DNA from: Chloroflexi bacterium CSP1-4
GTDB lineage: Bacteria > Chloroflexota > Limnocylindria > Limnocylindrales > CSP1-4
Assembly: GCA_001443375.1 (NCBI GenBank)
Contig: LDXM01000026.1
Span: 1-37,164 of the forward strand
Length of the DNA: 37,164 bases
Direction of reading: 5' to 3'
Made by a program: the position numbers and the translations under genes. Within the stretch, counting starts at the first letter, position 1, and each line of letters starts with the position of its first letter. The notes beneath the pieces are model-generated. The model saw nothing but the letters and a program-made list of their open reading frames with translations. It made no database searches and was not told the origin of the DNA. Positions 1 through 7,280 of the stretch are shown piece by piece.

Positions 1-1374
1 GAGCAGCCCGGCCAGCGGGGCGGTCTGCTCGTCGAGTGTCAGGCTGGCGAAGGGCAGGGCGGCCGTGGCGTGTCCGACGGCGACGATGCCGCCGAGGGTG
101 ATGCGGCCGGCGACCGCGACCGGCACGCCCAGCGCCGCGGGCGCGCCGGCCGCCACCAGGCCGCCCACGGCGACGGCGGCCGCCCCGACGGCCATGGCCG
201 GTGCAACGAGCGGCGCCACGAGGAGATTCGCCAGCGGGGCCACGAACGAGACGCGCCCGAAGGCGAAGAGAACGATCGGCAGTGTCGCGGCCTGCGCCGC
301 GAGCGAGACGCCCAGCGACTCGCACAGCCAGGCCGGCACCCGGGCCGGGAGACGCTGCCGGAGGGCCTCGGTCAGCGGTCCGCCCCAGGCCAGCAGCCCC
401 GCCGTGGCCGTGACCGATAGCGCGAATCCCGGGTCCGTGACCGTCTCGGGATCGACCAGCAGGAGCGCCCAGATGGCCACGCCGAGCGCGGCCGCAGCGC
501 GGCCCGGACGCCCGGTCTCCCGGGTGGCGAGAACGACGGCGGCCATCAGCGCCGCCCGCAGGACGCTGGCGCCGCCACCCGCCAGGACCGTGTACGCGGC
601 GATGACGGCGATCGTGGCCAGCGTTCGTCGCCGGCGCGACCAGCGCCGCAGCGCGGCGCCCACGAGGGCGCCGACGAGGGCGATGTTCCAGCCGCTGATG
701 GCGACCACGTGGCTGAGGCCGGCCGTGGTCAGGTCGTCGGCCACGGACCGGTCCACGCGGTCGCGAAGTCCGATCACGATGCCGGCCGCCAGCCCGGCCT
801 CGGGCTCAGGGAGGACTGTGGCGGCGGCGTCACCGGCGGCGCGCCGGGATCGCTCGACGGCCGAGCCGGTCTCGGTGCCCGACGACACCTCGAGGGCGCG
901 AACCTCGACCGTGGCGGCGACGCCGATCCGTGCCAGGTATGCCGCGAACCCCCCGTCGACGGGGAGCGGCTCGAGCGCGGCGCGGAAGCGGATCCGGTCG
1001 CCAGGGATGACGGCGGGGTAGCGTGGCAGGCGCGCCCAGGCGCGGCCCTGGAACGGCGACAGCAACTCGAGGACCGCCCGCTGCTCCCCCTCGGCCGGCG
1101 CTCCGATCGAGACGACGCTCGCGGTCCAGTCGGCCGCGGCGCCGAGAGGTGGTCGGGGCGCCTCGCCACCGCCCAAGGTGCCGAGTACAACCCGGACCAG
1201 GACGAGCAACGCGCCTGCGGCCAGGCCCATCGCGCGGCGCCGCCGCAGCGTGGCCGCCCCGACGAGGACCCCGGCGACGACCACGGACGCTGCGACCGCG
1301 GGGCGTGCCTCGCCCCCCGCCGCGATGAGGGCCGCGAGGATGCCGCCGAGTGCGACCCAGCCCACGCGGGGCAT
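1..1374 (-). CDS. comEC: ComEC/Rec2 family competence channel protein (partial, C-terminus off the window)
   Basis: Read from an ATG at 1374 on the minus strand, the frame stays open to base 1 (458 codons), so the C-terminal part lies outside. The protein starts with two hydrophobic segments and has an OB-like soluble stretch. It then shows the ComEC core, with the motif GLSHVVAISGWNIALVGAL (about residues 233-251) preceded by GIVIGLRDRVD, followed by several hydrophobic helices. ComEC forms the inner-membrane channel through which transforming single-stranded DNA enters the cytoplasm. The start lies 3 nt after the comEA stop, so the two genes are almost certainly co-transcribed and the window has a comEA-comEC uptake operon. 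Whether the C-terminal metallo-beta-lactamase domain is present cannot be seen. Confidence 0.93.
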   Translation of the reverse strand, partial: MPRVGWVALGGILAALIAAGGEARPAVAASVVVAGVLVGAATLRRRRAMGLAAGALLVLVRVVLGTLGGGEAPRPPLGAAADWTASVVSIGAPAEGEQRAVLELLSPFQGRAWARLPRYPAVIPGDRIRFRAALEPLPVDGGFAAYLARIGVAATVEVRALEVSSGTETGSAVERSRRAAGDAAATVLPEPEAGLAAGIVIGLRDRVDRSVADDLTTAGLSHVVAISGWNIALVGALVGAALRRWSRRRRTLATIAVIAAYTVLAGGGASVLRAALMAAVVLATRETGRPGRAAAALGVAIWALLLVDPETVTDPGFALSVTATAGLLAWGGPLTEALRQRLPARVPAWLCESLGVSLAAQAATLPIVLFAFGRVSFVAPLANLLVAPLVAPAMAVGAAAVAVGGLVAAGAPAALGVPVAVAGRITLGGIVAVGHATAALPFASLTLDEQTAPLAGLL

Positions 1375-1377
1375 CGC

Positions 1378-2058
1378 CTATCCCCCGACGCGCACGAGGT
1401 CGCGGATCCGCTCGTAGGTGGTCGGGCCGACGAGTTTGCGCGTGCGGAGGTCGTCCACGCTCGTGAAGGCCGCCTCGCCGCGTGCGGCCACGATCTTCGC
1501 GGCCGTGACGGGACCGATGCCGGGCAACGTTTCGAGCTCTGCTTCGGACGCCGTGTTGAGGTCGAGCGGCCGGCTGCCGCGAGTCTGCGAGTCCACGGTG
1601 GCGGTACCCGCGCCCGATGTCGCGCCCGCGCCTCGCTCCGGCACGACGACCTGGGCGCCGTCCGCGAGGAGCGCCGCGAGGTTCAGCGAGGTGGCCGCTC
1701 GGACGTCGACGCCCGGCCCGAAGCCGCCAGCCGCGGCGATCGCGTCACCGACGCGGCTGCCGGCGGGCAGCGTGACGAGCCCCGGCCGCCCCACGGCACC
1801 GCTGACGTCCACGACCACCTGCCCTCCGGTCGGCCCGTCGACGGGGTCGCCCGTGGACATCGCGGCCGCATCGATGACGACCGATGGGTCCGGCGCCGTG
1901 GCCGCGAGGTAGGCGCCCGCGGCGAGGACCGCGAGCGCGACGCCGATCGCCGCGCCGGCCAGGGCGCGCCGCGAGGGGACCGTTGGCGTCGGGCCGGCGG
2001 CCGGGGATGGCTGCGGCGGCGCGTCGAGCCGCCGCCAGTCGAAGGTCGTCTCGGGCAT
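1378..2058 (-). CDS. comEA: ComEA-like helix-hairpin-helix DNA receptor
   Basis: 226 aa. A short cytoplasmic N-terminus is followed by one membrane helix (about residues 30-53). Next comes an SLBB-type domain (about 80-140, with VVVDVSGAVGRPG and PAGSRVGDAIAAAGG), an Ala/Gly linker, and a C-terminal helix-hairpin-helix pair (about 163-226) with LDLNTASEAELETLPGIGP. This is the standard ComEA order: a membrane-anchored receptor that binds incoming double-stranded DNA on the outer face of the membrane and hands it to ComEC, whose gene follows directly. Length and domain order are normal for the family. The first ATG of the frame was used; no strong ribosome site is evident. Confidence 0.93.
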   Translation of the reverse strand: MPETTFDWRRLDAPPQPSPAAGPTPTVPSRRALAGAAIGVALAVLAAGAYLAATAPDPSVVIDAAAMSTGDPVDGPTGGQVVVDVSGAVGRPGLVTLPAGSRVGDAIAAAGGFGPGVDVRAATSLNLAALLADGAQVVVPERGAGATSGAGTATVDSQTRGSRPLDLNTASEAELETLPGIGPVTAAKIVAARGEAAFTSVDDLRTRKLVGPTTYERIRDLVRVGG

Positions 2059-2191
2059 GCTGGCCTCGTTGCGGCGGGCCGATCCGGCGGCCGCGCGCGG
2101 GCGGCACGAAGCGGAGGTTCGGCGGGCCGTTCGGCGGCCGGCGAGGGCGGGTGGCGGGCGACTCGGCGGGCGGTCTTCGAACGGGAGAGCG

Positions 2192-2234
2192 GACGTCCGA
2201 CGGCACCCAGGGCACTCGGGTGTCGGCGGACGTC
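2192..2234. terminator. Long imperfect hairpin in the gap upstream of comEA
   Basis: Two 17-nt arms (2192-2208 and 2218-2234, beginning GACGTCCG and ending CGGACGTC) match at 15 of 17 positions around a 9-nt loop. It lies in the 242-bp gap between the stop of the upstream minus-strand oxidoreductase gene (2301) and the comEA start (2058). There is no T-run, so it may be a Rho-independent-like terminator, an RNA-stability stem, or an operator for comEA. The rest of 2059-2300 shows nothing I can assign. Confidence 0.35.
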
Positions 2235-2300
2235 TGGCCGGAATCTAGGCCCCGGTGCTTATCGGCCGCTTAGCTGCGACGGCGCCCGACGACGGTCCCC

Positions 2301-3248
2301 TCAGGCGTCTCGCTCGAGCAGCGCGCGCACGTCGATCTGGAAGCGTGTCATCGACTCCTCGTCGTACGGCGCGGGAAAGCCAGCGATGAGGTGGTGGTAG
2401 CCCAGATCGCGGTAGGGGGCCAGCTTCTCGGCCACCTGCTCCGGCGTGCCGACCGGCTGGTCGTGCCACAGGCGAGCCCGCCCGTTGCGCTCGAAGATGG
2501 CCTCGAAGACGCGCCGGGCCTCCGCCTCCGAGTCGCGGATGATGACCACGCCGACGTTCGTGGTGCGCTCGATCTCACGGTCGTCCCGTCCGACGGCATC
2601 GCAATGCCGACGCAGGATCGCCTCCTTGCGGGTCACGGCGGCCAGGCCACCCCCGATATTGCACGCGTCGGCGTAGCGCGCAACGAGCTTGAGCGTGACC
2701 TTCTCGCCGCCCCCGCCGACGACGATGGGCAGGCGCTCCTGGATCGGCGGCGGGTCATTGCGCACGTTCTTCATGGCGTAGTGCGGCCCGGTCGCGCTGG
2801 GTGTCTCACCCCGGAGCATGCCGCGCAGGACCGGCAACGCCTCGGCCAGCCAGCGCAGCCGCTCCGGGGCGCCCTCGCCGAAGGGCAGCCCGAAGGCCAC
2901 GTGCTCGGTCTCGAACCAGGCCGCGCCGATGCCGAGGATGGCTCGCCCACCGCTCTGGTGGTCGAGGGTGGTGACCATCTTGGCCACGACGGCCGGGTTG
3001 CGGAAGGTGTTGGCCCCGACCATCAGGCCGATGCGGATGCGTTCCGAGCGTTGGGCCCAGGCCGCGAGGGTGAGCCAGGCCTCGAACATCGGGCCCTCGT
3101 GCGAGCCGACGATGGGATAGAGGTGGTCCCACGTCCAGAGCGTGTCGTAGCCCAGCCGGTCGGCACGCATGCCGGCCCCGAGGAGCTGCTCCCAGGTCGC
3201 GTACTGGTTCCAGTTCAGCGCGCCCAGGCGCAGCGGGGCAGACGGCAA
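2301..3248 (-). CDS. LLM-class F420-dependent oxidoreductase (TIGR03560-like)
   Basis: 315 aa, full length for the luciferase-like monooxygenase fold. Typical features are an N-terminal LGALNWNQYATWEQL strand, YDTLWTWDHLYPIVG, the GLMVGANTFRNPAVVAKMVTTLDHQSGGRAILGIGAAWF block that forms the barrel strands around the flavin/deazaflavin, and PIVVGGGGEKVTLKLVARYADACNIGG. These match the family that uses coenzyme F420 (some members FMN); the substrate cannot be predicted. The start is TTG at 3248, chosen because a strong GGAGGAG Shine-Dalgarno site lies about 6 nt upstream. It follows the two small genes on the same strand, separated by a hairpin. Confidence 0.85.
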   Translation of the reverse strand: MPSAPLRLGALNWNQYATWEQLLGAGMRADRLGYDTLWTWDHLYPIVGSHEGPMFEAWLTLAAWAQRSERIRIGLMVGANTFRNPAVVAKMVTTLDHQSGGRAILGIGAAWFETEHVAFGLPFGEGAPERLRWLAEALPVLRGMLRGETPSATGPHYAMKNVRNDPPPIQERLPIVVGGGGEKVTLKLVARYADACNIGGGLAAVTRKEAILRRHCDAVGRDDREIERTTNVGVVIIRDSEAEARRVFEAIFERNGRARLWHDQPVGTPEQVAEKLAPYRDLGYHHLIAGFPAPYDEESMTRFQIDVRALLERDA

Positions 3249-3271
3249 CGGAACTCCTCCGGGAATCGAAA

Positions 3272-3304
3272 CGGCGGGCCCTCAGGATACCCGAGAGCCC
3301 GCCG
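3272..3304. terminator. Hairpin between the small-gene pair and the oxidoreductase gene
   Basis: CGGCGGGC (3272-3279) pairs with GCCCGCCG (3297-3304), with an inner CTC/GAG pairing (3281-3283 with 3293-3295). It sits directly after the 51-aa gene (stop at 3318) on the minus strand and upstream of the TTG start at 3248. It has no T-tract. It is best read as a terminator or attenuator ending the small-gene transcript. Confidence 0.4.
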
Positions 3305-3317
3305 GGGAGCGGCCCGG

Positions 3318-3473
3318 TCAGCGGTCGGCGCGGTCGCCGGTCGGTCGGCGGGTCGTGCGCTGCGGACCTTGGGAGAGTGCACGCCGCAGCTCGCGCAGCC
3401 GGCTCTCGCGCTCGGCCTCGCGCACCCGCTCGGCCGCGATGTCCCTGGCCCGCAGGAGGTACGTCTGCCACAT
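3318..3473 (-). CDS. Small charged protein, 51 aa, unknown function
   Basis: ATG at 3473 to TGA at 3318. The product begins MWQTYLLRARDIAAERVREAE and continues with a very Arg/Glu-rich, probably helical stretch and an Arg/Thr-rich tail. A GGGAGG Shine-Dalgarno site lies about 8-9 nt upstream. The start follows the stop of the 43-aa membrane peptide by only 2 nt, so the two are translated from one message and may act together, for example a membrane anchor plus an amphipathic partner. I recognise no family. The good ribosome site and tight spacing are the main evidence that it is real. Confidence 0.55.
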   Translation of the reverse strand: MWQTYLLRARDIAAERVREAERESRLRELRRALSQGPQRTTRRPTGDRADR

Positions 3474-3475
3474 CT

Positions 3476-3607
3476 TCAGATCCCTCCCGGTAGTCGTCGC
3501 TGATGGTCGTCCTGCATCTGATCGCGGGAGTCGGCGCCGAAGGCCACGACCGCGATGTTCATCAGGAGCAGGATCCCGAGCGAGGCGATGAGGACCAGTC
3601 CGTCCAT
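3476..3607 (-). CDS. Small single-span membrane protein, 43 aa
   Basis: The product begins MDGLVLIASLGILLLMNIAV: a hydrophobic helix at about residues 3-23, followed by FGADSRDQMQDDH and a basic tail. The ATG at 3607 was chosen over an in-frame upstream start at 3691. A consensus AAGGGAGGTGG ribosome site sits 5-6 nt before it, and the upstream start would precede the predicted transcription start (about 3653). It is driven by a near-consensus promoter and followed 2 nt later by the 51-aa gene. No known family is recognised. Confidence 0.7.
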   Translation of the reverse strand: MDGLVLIASLGILLLMNIAVVAFGADSRDQMQDDHQRRLPGGI

Positions 3608-3659
3608 CTCGCCACCTCCCTTCTGATAACCGCTTAACTTGGTGTCAACGGTTACTGCG

Positions 3660-3688
3660 AGTCTAGCCGCTTGCGGATAACCTGTCAA
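3660..3688 (-). promoter_or_regulatory. Sigma-70-type promoter for the small-gene pair
   Basis: On the minus strand TTGACA (3688-3683), a 17-nt spacer and TAGACT (3665-3660) form a near-consensus promoter. Transcription would start near 3653, giving a leader of about 46 nt before the 43-aa gene. It overlaps the divergent promoter of the CGNR gene. Confidence 0.65.
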
Positions 3689-3700
3689 CACCTTTAGAAT
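3671..3700 (+). promoter_or_regulatory. Promoter of the CGNR gene, predicted leaderless
   Basis: TTGCGG (3671-3676), an 18-nt spacer and TAGAAT (3695-3700). The predicted start point (about 3707) coincides with the GTG at 3706 and ATG at 3709. The message would therefore have no 5' leader, and no Shine-Dalgarno site is present. Confidence 0.55.
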
Positions 3701-3705
3701 GGTTA

Positions 3706-4392
3706 GTGATGCTCCACACGGCCCACCACGAGACCCCGATCGACCCGCACGCCGTGCCCCACGGTCACCACGTGAGCCTCGACACGGGCCTCGACTTCAT
3801 CAACACGTTGGAGCTCGAGAAGGGTTCATGGCAGGACCACCTCGCCACGCCGGAGGCGGCGCTGGAGTGGCTCATCGGGCACAACCTGCTGCATCCCGAC
3901 GCGAGGCGGGCCGAGCTGGCCCGGATCGCCCCCGACGCCGCGTACGGCGAGAAGCTGCTGGCGAAGGTCCGTCGCGTGCGGGGAGCCATGCGCGAACTCG
4001 TGGACGCGAGCGTGGACCGTCGCCCCCCCGCCCGCGGCGAGCTGGCCGAGGTGAACCGGGCACTGCGCACGCACTACGTGACCGTCCTCGTGCCCGCGCC
4101 CGACGGCGTCACGATGGGCCACCGCCACGAGGGCGACCCGATCGAGGGCGCCATGGCCCGCCTCACCGAGTCGATCGCGCGCTACCTCGGCGAGGGCAAG
4201 ATCGACCGGCTGCGCGTCTGCGCCAACGAGAGCTGCAGCTGGACCTTCTTCGACTCCTCGCGCACCGGCCGCCGCAAGTGGTGCGACATGACGACCTGCG
4301 GCAACCGCGCCAAGGCCGCCCGACACCGAGAGCGCCGCAAGGTCGCGGCCGTCGCGCTGGCGCCAGGCGAGGCGTCCGCCCCGACCATCTGA
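3706..4392 (+). CDS. CGNR zinc-finger (ABATE-type) putative transcriptional regulator
   Basis: 228 aa from GTG 3706 or 227 aa from ATG 3709. The N-terminal part contains HHVSLDTGLDFINTLE, typical of the ABATE domain fused to CGNR fingers (this fold has been proposed to sense stress ligands). The C-terminal 40 residues (about 172-213) form the CGNR zinc finger. Metal ligands come from CANESC and from WCDMTTCGNR, followed by a basic AKAARHRERRK that would contact DNA. The gene is monocistronic and diverges from the small-gene pair over a shared operator-like region. It may control itself and those peptides (inference). Downstream lies a palindromic repeat cluster. Confidence 0.85.
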   Translation: MMLHTAHHETPIDPHAVPHGHHVSLDTGLDFINTLELEKGSWQDHLATPEAALEWLIGHNLLHPDARRAELARIAPDAAYGEKLLAKVRRVRGAMRELVDASVDRRPPARGELAEVNRALRTHYVTVLVPAPDGVTMGHRHEGDPIEGAMARLTESIARYLGEGKIDRLRVCANESCSWTFFDSSRTGRRKWCDMTTCGNRAKAARHRERRKVAAVALAPGEASAPTI

Positions 4393-4402
4393 GTCGCACC
4401 CT

Positions 4403-4586
4403 GATGTCAGTAGTACTGGCACGAAGCGCCCGAATCGGGGCGACGGGGGCCGGGCCGGCCCTGCACCCCACCTTCAGAGACGTTTTGCCAGTAGTACTGG
4501 CATCTCGCTCGTCAGCGTCGCCCGATAGCCGTCGCCACCGCCCGGGATCCTCCGAATCGCGACCGCGCGACAGTAGTACTGACATC
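4403..4586. repeat. Cluster of three oriented palindromic repeats (REP/REPIN-like)
   Basis: Three copies of a motif with consensus GATGYCAGT-N3-ACTGKC lie between the convergent ends of the CGNR gene and leuS. Copy 1 (4403-4424) is forward. Copies 2 (4486-4504) and 3 (4568-4586) are inverted. Their cores are spaced 81 and 82 bp apart. Copy 2 is a perfect TGCCAGT-AGT-ACTGGCA inverted repeat. The first and last copies point outward with GATG and CATC ends. Two further copies lie inside dnaE2 at 20591-20789. The rest of 4393-4654 is non-coding. Confidence 0.75.
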
Positions 4587-4654
4587 CGGGCCGGTTGGCG
4601 CCCGCGGCACCGGCAGGGTGCGCCCAGCCCGGGGCGGCAGGTACCCGCCCCGCA

Positions 4655-7195
4655 TTACCCCCGGATGACGAGGTTGACCAGGCGCCCGCCGACGTGGATG
4701 ACCTTGTCGGGCGCCTTCCCGCCGAGCGCTGCCTGCACCTTCTCGCGCGCCAGGACGATGCGCTCGATCTCGTCCTGGGAGAGGCCGGCCGGCAGTTCCA
4801 CCTTGTCGCGCAGCTTGCCGTTGACCTGGATGGGCAGCTCGACCGTGCGCGCCGCGACGAGCGCGGCGTCCCACTCGGGCCAGCGCTCGGCGTGGATGGA
4901 GCGCCACGGCTCGCCGGCCGCGGCCACGCGACGCGACCAGAGTTCCTCGGCGATGTGCGGGGCGGACGGCGCGAGCATCAGCAGCAGCAGCCGCACCGCC
5001 TCGTCCCAGTCGGCGCTGCCGGCCACGGCCGTGCCGCGGTAGCGCATCAGCAGGTTCGTCAGCTCCATGAGCTTCGCGACCATGGTGTTGAAGCGCAGCC
5101 CTTCGTAGTCGGCGCTCACCGCCTGCAGCGTGCGGTGGGCCGCGATACGCAGCTCGCGCCCGGCGGCGCCCACGTCCCCGACCACCTCGGCCGGGTCGCC
5201 GGCGGCCCGCCCATGCGGCTCCAGCGTCACGGTCCAGACGCGGTTCAGGAAGCGGTGCACGCCGCCGATGCCGGTCGGGTTCCAGGGGCCGCCCTGGTCC
5301 CAGGGGCCCATGAACATCAGGAAGAGACGGACCGTGTCGGCGCCGTAGCGGGCGACGAGCTCGTCAGGATCCTGCACGTTGCCGCGCGACTTGCTCATGC
5401 GCTCGCCGTCGATGCCCAGGACCTGGCCCTGGTTGAACAGCCGCTTGAAGGGCTCCCGCTCGCCGATGATGCCGACGTCGGCCATGGCCTTGGTGAAGAA
5501 ACGCGAGTAGAGCAGGTGCATCACGGCATGCTCGGCGCCGCCGGTGTACTGGTCGACCGGGTTCCAGCGATCGACCATCGCGCGGTCCACCGGCCCCCCG
5601 TCGAAGTGCGGCGAGAGGTAGCGATACCAGTACCAGGACGAGTCCATGAAGGTGTCCATCGTGTCCGTCTCGCGCCGGGCCGCCCCGCCGCAGCGTGGAC
5701 ACGCGACATCCACGAAGGCGCGGTCGCGCTGCAGCGGATTCTCGCCGCTGCCGCGGTAGTCGACGGTCTCGGGCAGCAGCACCGGCAGGTCGGCATCCGG
5801 GACGGGCACGATGCCGCAGACGTCGCAGTGGATGACCGGGATGGGCGTGCCCCAGTAGCGCTGCCGGCTGATCAGCCAGTCGCGCAGGCGGTACGTCACG
5901 GCGGGTTTCGCGCGACCGTCGGCCGCCAGCGTCTCGACGATGGCCCGACCGCCCTCGTCGGCCGGCAGGCCGGTGAAGCGGCCGGAGTTCACCATGCGCT
6001 CGCCGGCGGCGTGGGCCACGTAGGCGCTCTCGAGCGCGGCGTCGTCGGCCGTGTCGGGCGCGGCCACGACCCGCCGGATGGGCAGCCCGAACTTCCGCGC
6101 GAAGGCGAAGTCGCGTTCGTCGTGGGCCGGCACGGCCATGATGGCGCCCGTGCCGTAGCCGGAGAGCACGTAGTCCGCGATCCAGATCGGGATGCGCTCG
6201 CCGTTGACCGGGTTGATCGCCTCGGCGCCCAGGGCCACGCCGGTCTTCTCGCGCTCGGTCGAGAGCCGCTCGATCTCCGTCTCCGTCCCCGCCCGCGCGA
6301 CGTAGGCCTCGACCTCCGCCCGGCGCGCAGGGTGGGTCAGCTTCTCGACCAGCGCGTGCTCGGGCGCCAGGACCATGAAGGTGGCGCCGAAGAGCGTGTC
6401 CGGGCGCGTGGTGAAGACGCGCAGCTCGTCGCCTCCGGCCTGCTGCTCGTCCGGTGCCGTGCTGAAGATGATCTCCGCGCCCTCGGAGCGCCCGATCCAG
6501 TTCGTCTGCATGATGCGGATCGGCTCGGGCCAGTCGATGCCGCTGAAGTCGAGCAGCTCGTCGGCGTACTTCGTCGTGCGCAGGAACCACTGCTCGAGGT
6601 CGCGCTTCTCCACCCGGGCGCCGCAGCGCCAGCAGCGCCGGTCGGTGCCCTCGACCTGCTCCCGGGCGAGGGTCCCGTCGTTGGGGCACCAGTCCACGGC
6701 CGCCGTGGTGCGGTAGGCCAGCCCGGCCTCGAGGAAGCGCAGGAACAGCCACTGGTTCCAGCGGTAGTAGTCGGGGTCGGAGGTGACGACCTCGCTGTCC
6801 CAGTCGAACGTGGCGCCCATCAGCCGCAGCTGGCGGCGCATGTTGTCGATGTTGGCCATGGTCCACTCGCGGGGGTGGATGTCCCGCGCGATGGCGGCGT
6901 TCTCGGCGGGCAGCCCGAAGGCGTCGAAGCCGATGGGGAAGAAGACGTTGTACCCATGCATGCGCCGGAAGCGGGCCAGCGCGTCGGTCGGCGTCTTGAC
7001 GTACCAATGGCCGATGTGGATATCGCCCGATGGGTAGGGGTACATCGTGAGCAGGTAGAACTTCGGCCGCGACGCGTCGTGCAGGTTGGTGCGATGGAGG
7101 CCGAGCTCCGCCCAGCGCGCCTGCCAGCGCGGCTCGATGGCCGTCGGCTCGTAGCGCTCGATGCGCGTGCGGTCTGCGGTTCCGGACTCGGTCAC
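4655..7195 (-). CDS. leuS: Leucyl-tRNA synthetase
   Basis: 846 aa, normal bacterial length. It charges tRNA-Leu with leucine using ATP. The class I signature is present: [11 protein letters not shown] with HIGH at residues 60-63, and RMSKSRGN with MSKS at 600-603. Between them are the zinc-containing insertion (WCPNDG ... CWRCG), the CP1 editing domain ([19 protein letters not shown] and [17 protein letters not shown]), and the catalytic [16 protein letters not shown] block. The C-terminal anticodon domain ends with [10 protein letters not shown]-like [17 protein letters not shown]. The start is GTG at 7195. A 29-bp hairpin lies 19 nt upstream, within the predicted leader. Confidence 0.98.
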   Translation of the reverse strand: MTESGTADRTRIERYEPTAIEPRWQARWAELGLHRTNLHDASRPKFYLLTMYPYPSGDIHIGHWYVKTPTDALARFRRMHGYNVFFPIGFDAFGLPAENAAIARDIHPREWTMANIDNMRRQLRLMGATFDWDSEVVTSDPDYYRWNQWLFLRFLEAGLAYRTTAAVDWCPNDGTLAREQVEGTDRRCWRCGARVEKRDLEQWFLRTTKYADELLDFSGIDWPEPIRIMQTNWIGRSEGAEIIFSTAPDEQQAGGDELRVFTTRPDTLFGATFMVLAPEHALVEKLTHPARRAEVEAYVARAGTETEIERLSTEREKTGVALGAEAINPVNGERIPIWIADYVLSGYGTGAIMAVPAHDERDFAFARKFGLPIRRVVAAPDTADDAALESAYVAHAAGERMVNSGRFTGLPADEGGRAIVETLAADGRAKPAVTYRLRDWLISRQRYWGTPIPVIHCDVCGIVPVPDADLPVLLPETVDYRGSGENPLQRDRAFVDVACPRCGGAARRETDTMDTFMDSSWYWYRYLSPHFDGGPVDRAMVDRWNPVDQYTGGAEHAVMHLLYSRFFTKAMADVGIIGEREPFKRLFNQGQVLGIDGERMSKSRGNVQDPDELVARYGADTVRLFLMFMGPWDQGGPWNPTGIGGVHRFLNRVWTVTLEPHGRAAGDPAEVVGDVGAAGRELRIAAHRTLQAVSADYEGLRFNTMVAKLMELTNLLMRYRGTAVAGSADWDEAVRLLLLMLAPSAPHIAEELWSRRVAAAGEPWRSIHAERWPEWDAALVAARTVELPIQVNGKLRDKVELPAGLSQDEIERIVLAREKVQAALGGKAPDKVIHVGGRLVNLVIRG

Positions 7196-7213
7196 GGGCG
7201 GGCCTCGAAACGG

Positions 7214-7242
7214 CGCACCCCCCGCCGACCGGCGAGGGGTGG
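7214..7242. repeat. 29-bp hairpin-forming repeat, copy 1 (leuS leader)
   Basis: On the minus strand CACCCC-T-CGCC-GGTC-GGCG-G-GGGGTG forms an 11-bp stem (one U-G pair) with a 4-nt loop. It is identical over 29 bp to 8229-8257. It lies between the upstream oxidoreductase stop and the leuS GTG and is followed by CGCCGTTTC on the minus strand. It could be a terminator for the upstream gene, a leader element of leuS, or a dispersed repeat. Confidence 0.6.
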
Positions 7243-7265
7243 TGGGTCAGGCGCCTGAGGCCCCG

Positions 7266-7271
7266 AGTGTA
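7266..7271 (-). promoter_or_regulatory. Extended -10 element upstream of leuS
   Basis: The minus strand reads TGC-TACACT, which fits an extended -10 (TGnTAnnnT). No clear -35 is seen. Transcription from here would give a leader of about 65 nt that includes the 29-bp hairpin. Confidence 0.4.
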
Positions 7272-7280
7272 GCAGTCCGG

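Larger units (their letters stand above)
3627..3705. promoter_or_regulatory. Twin inverted-repeat operator candidate between divergent genes
   Basis: TAACC-N18-GGTTA occurs twice with identical geometry: 3627-3654 and 3678-3705, each 28 bp, start to start 51 bp (about five helical turns). The first copy lies in the leader of the minus-strand small-gene pair. The second overlaps the -35 of both promoters and abuts the CGNR start codon. The arrangement is what a dimeric repressor binding two cooperating sites would use. The CGNR protein encoded next door is an obvious candidate, but that is inference. Confidence 0.5.

Noticed and set aside
709-2400. 563-codon plus-strand open frame
   Set aside because: Antisense to comEC, comEA and part of the oxidoreductase; its translation is Arg/Gly/Asp-rich without any recognisable domain.
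4403-4586. CRISPR-like array from evenly spaced repeats
   Set aside because: Only three units, one in opposite orientation, palindromic, with long spacers and no cas genes. A REP-like family fits better.
4595-7258. 887-codon open frame on the plus strand
   Set aside because: It is antisense to leuS, whose protein has complete family motifs. Long open shadows are expected at this GC content.
7196-7280. T-box riboswitch before leuS
   Set aside because: The leader is only about 65 nt with a single short hairpin. No T-box sequence or specifier stem is visible.
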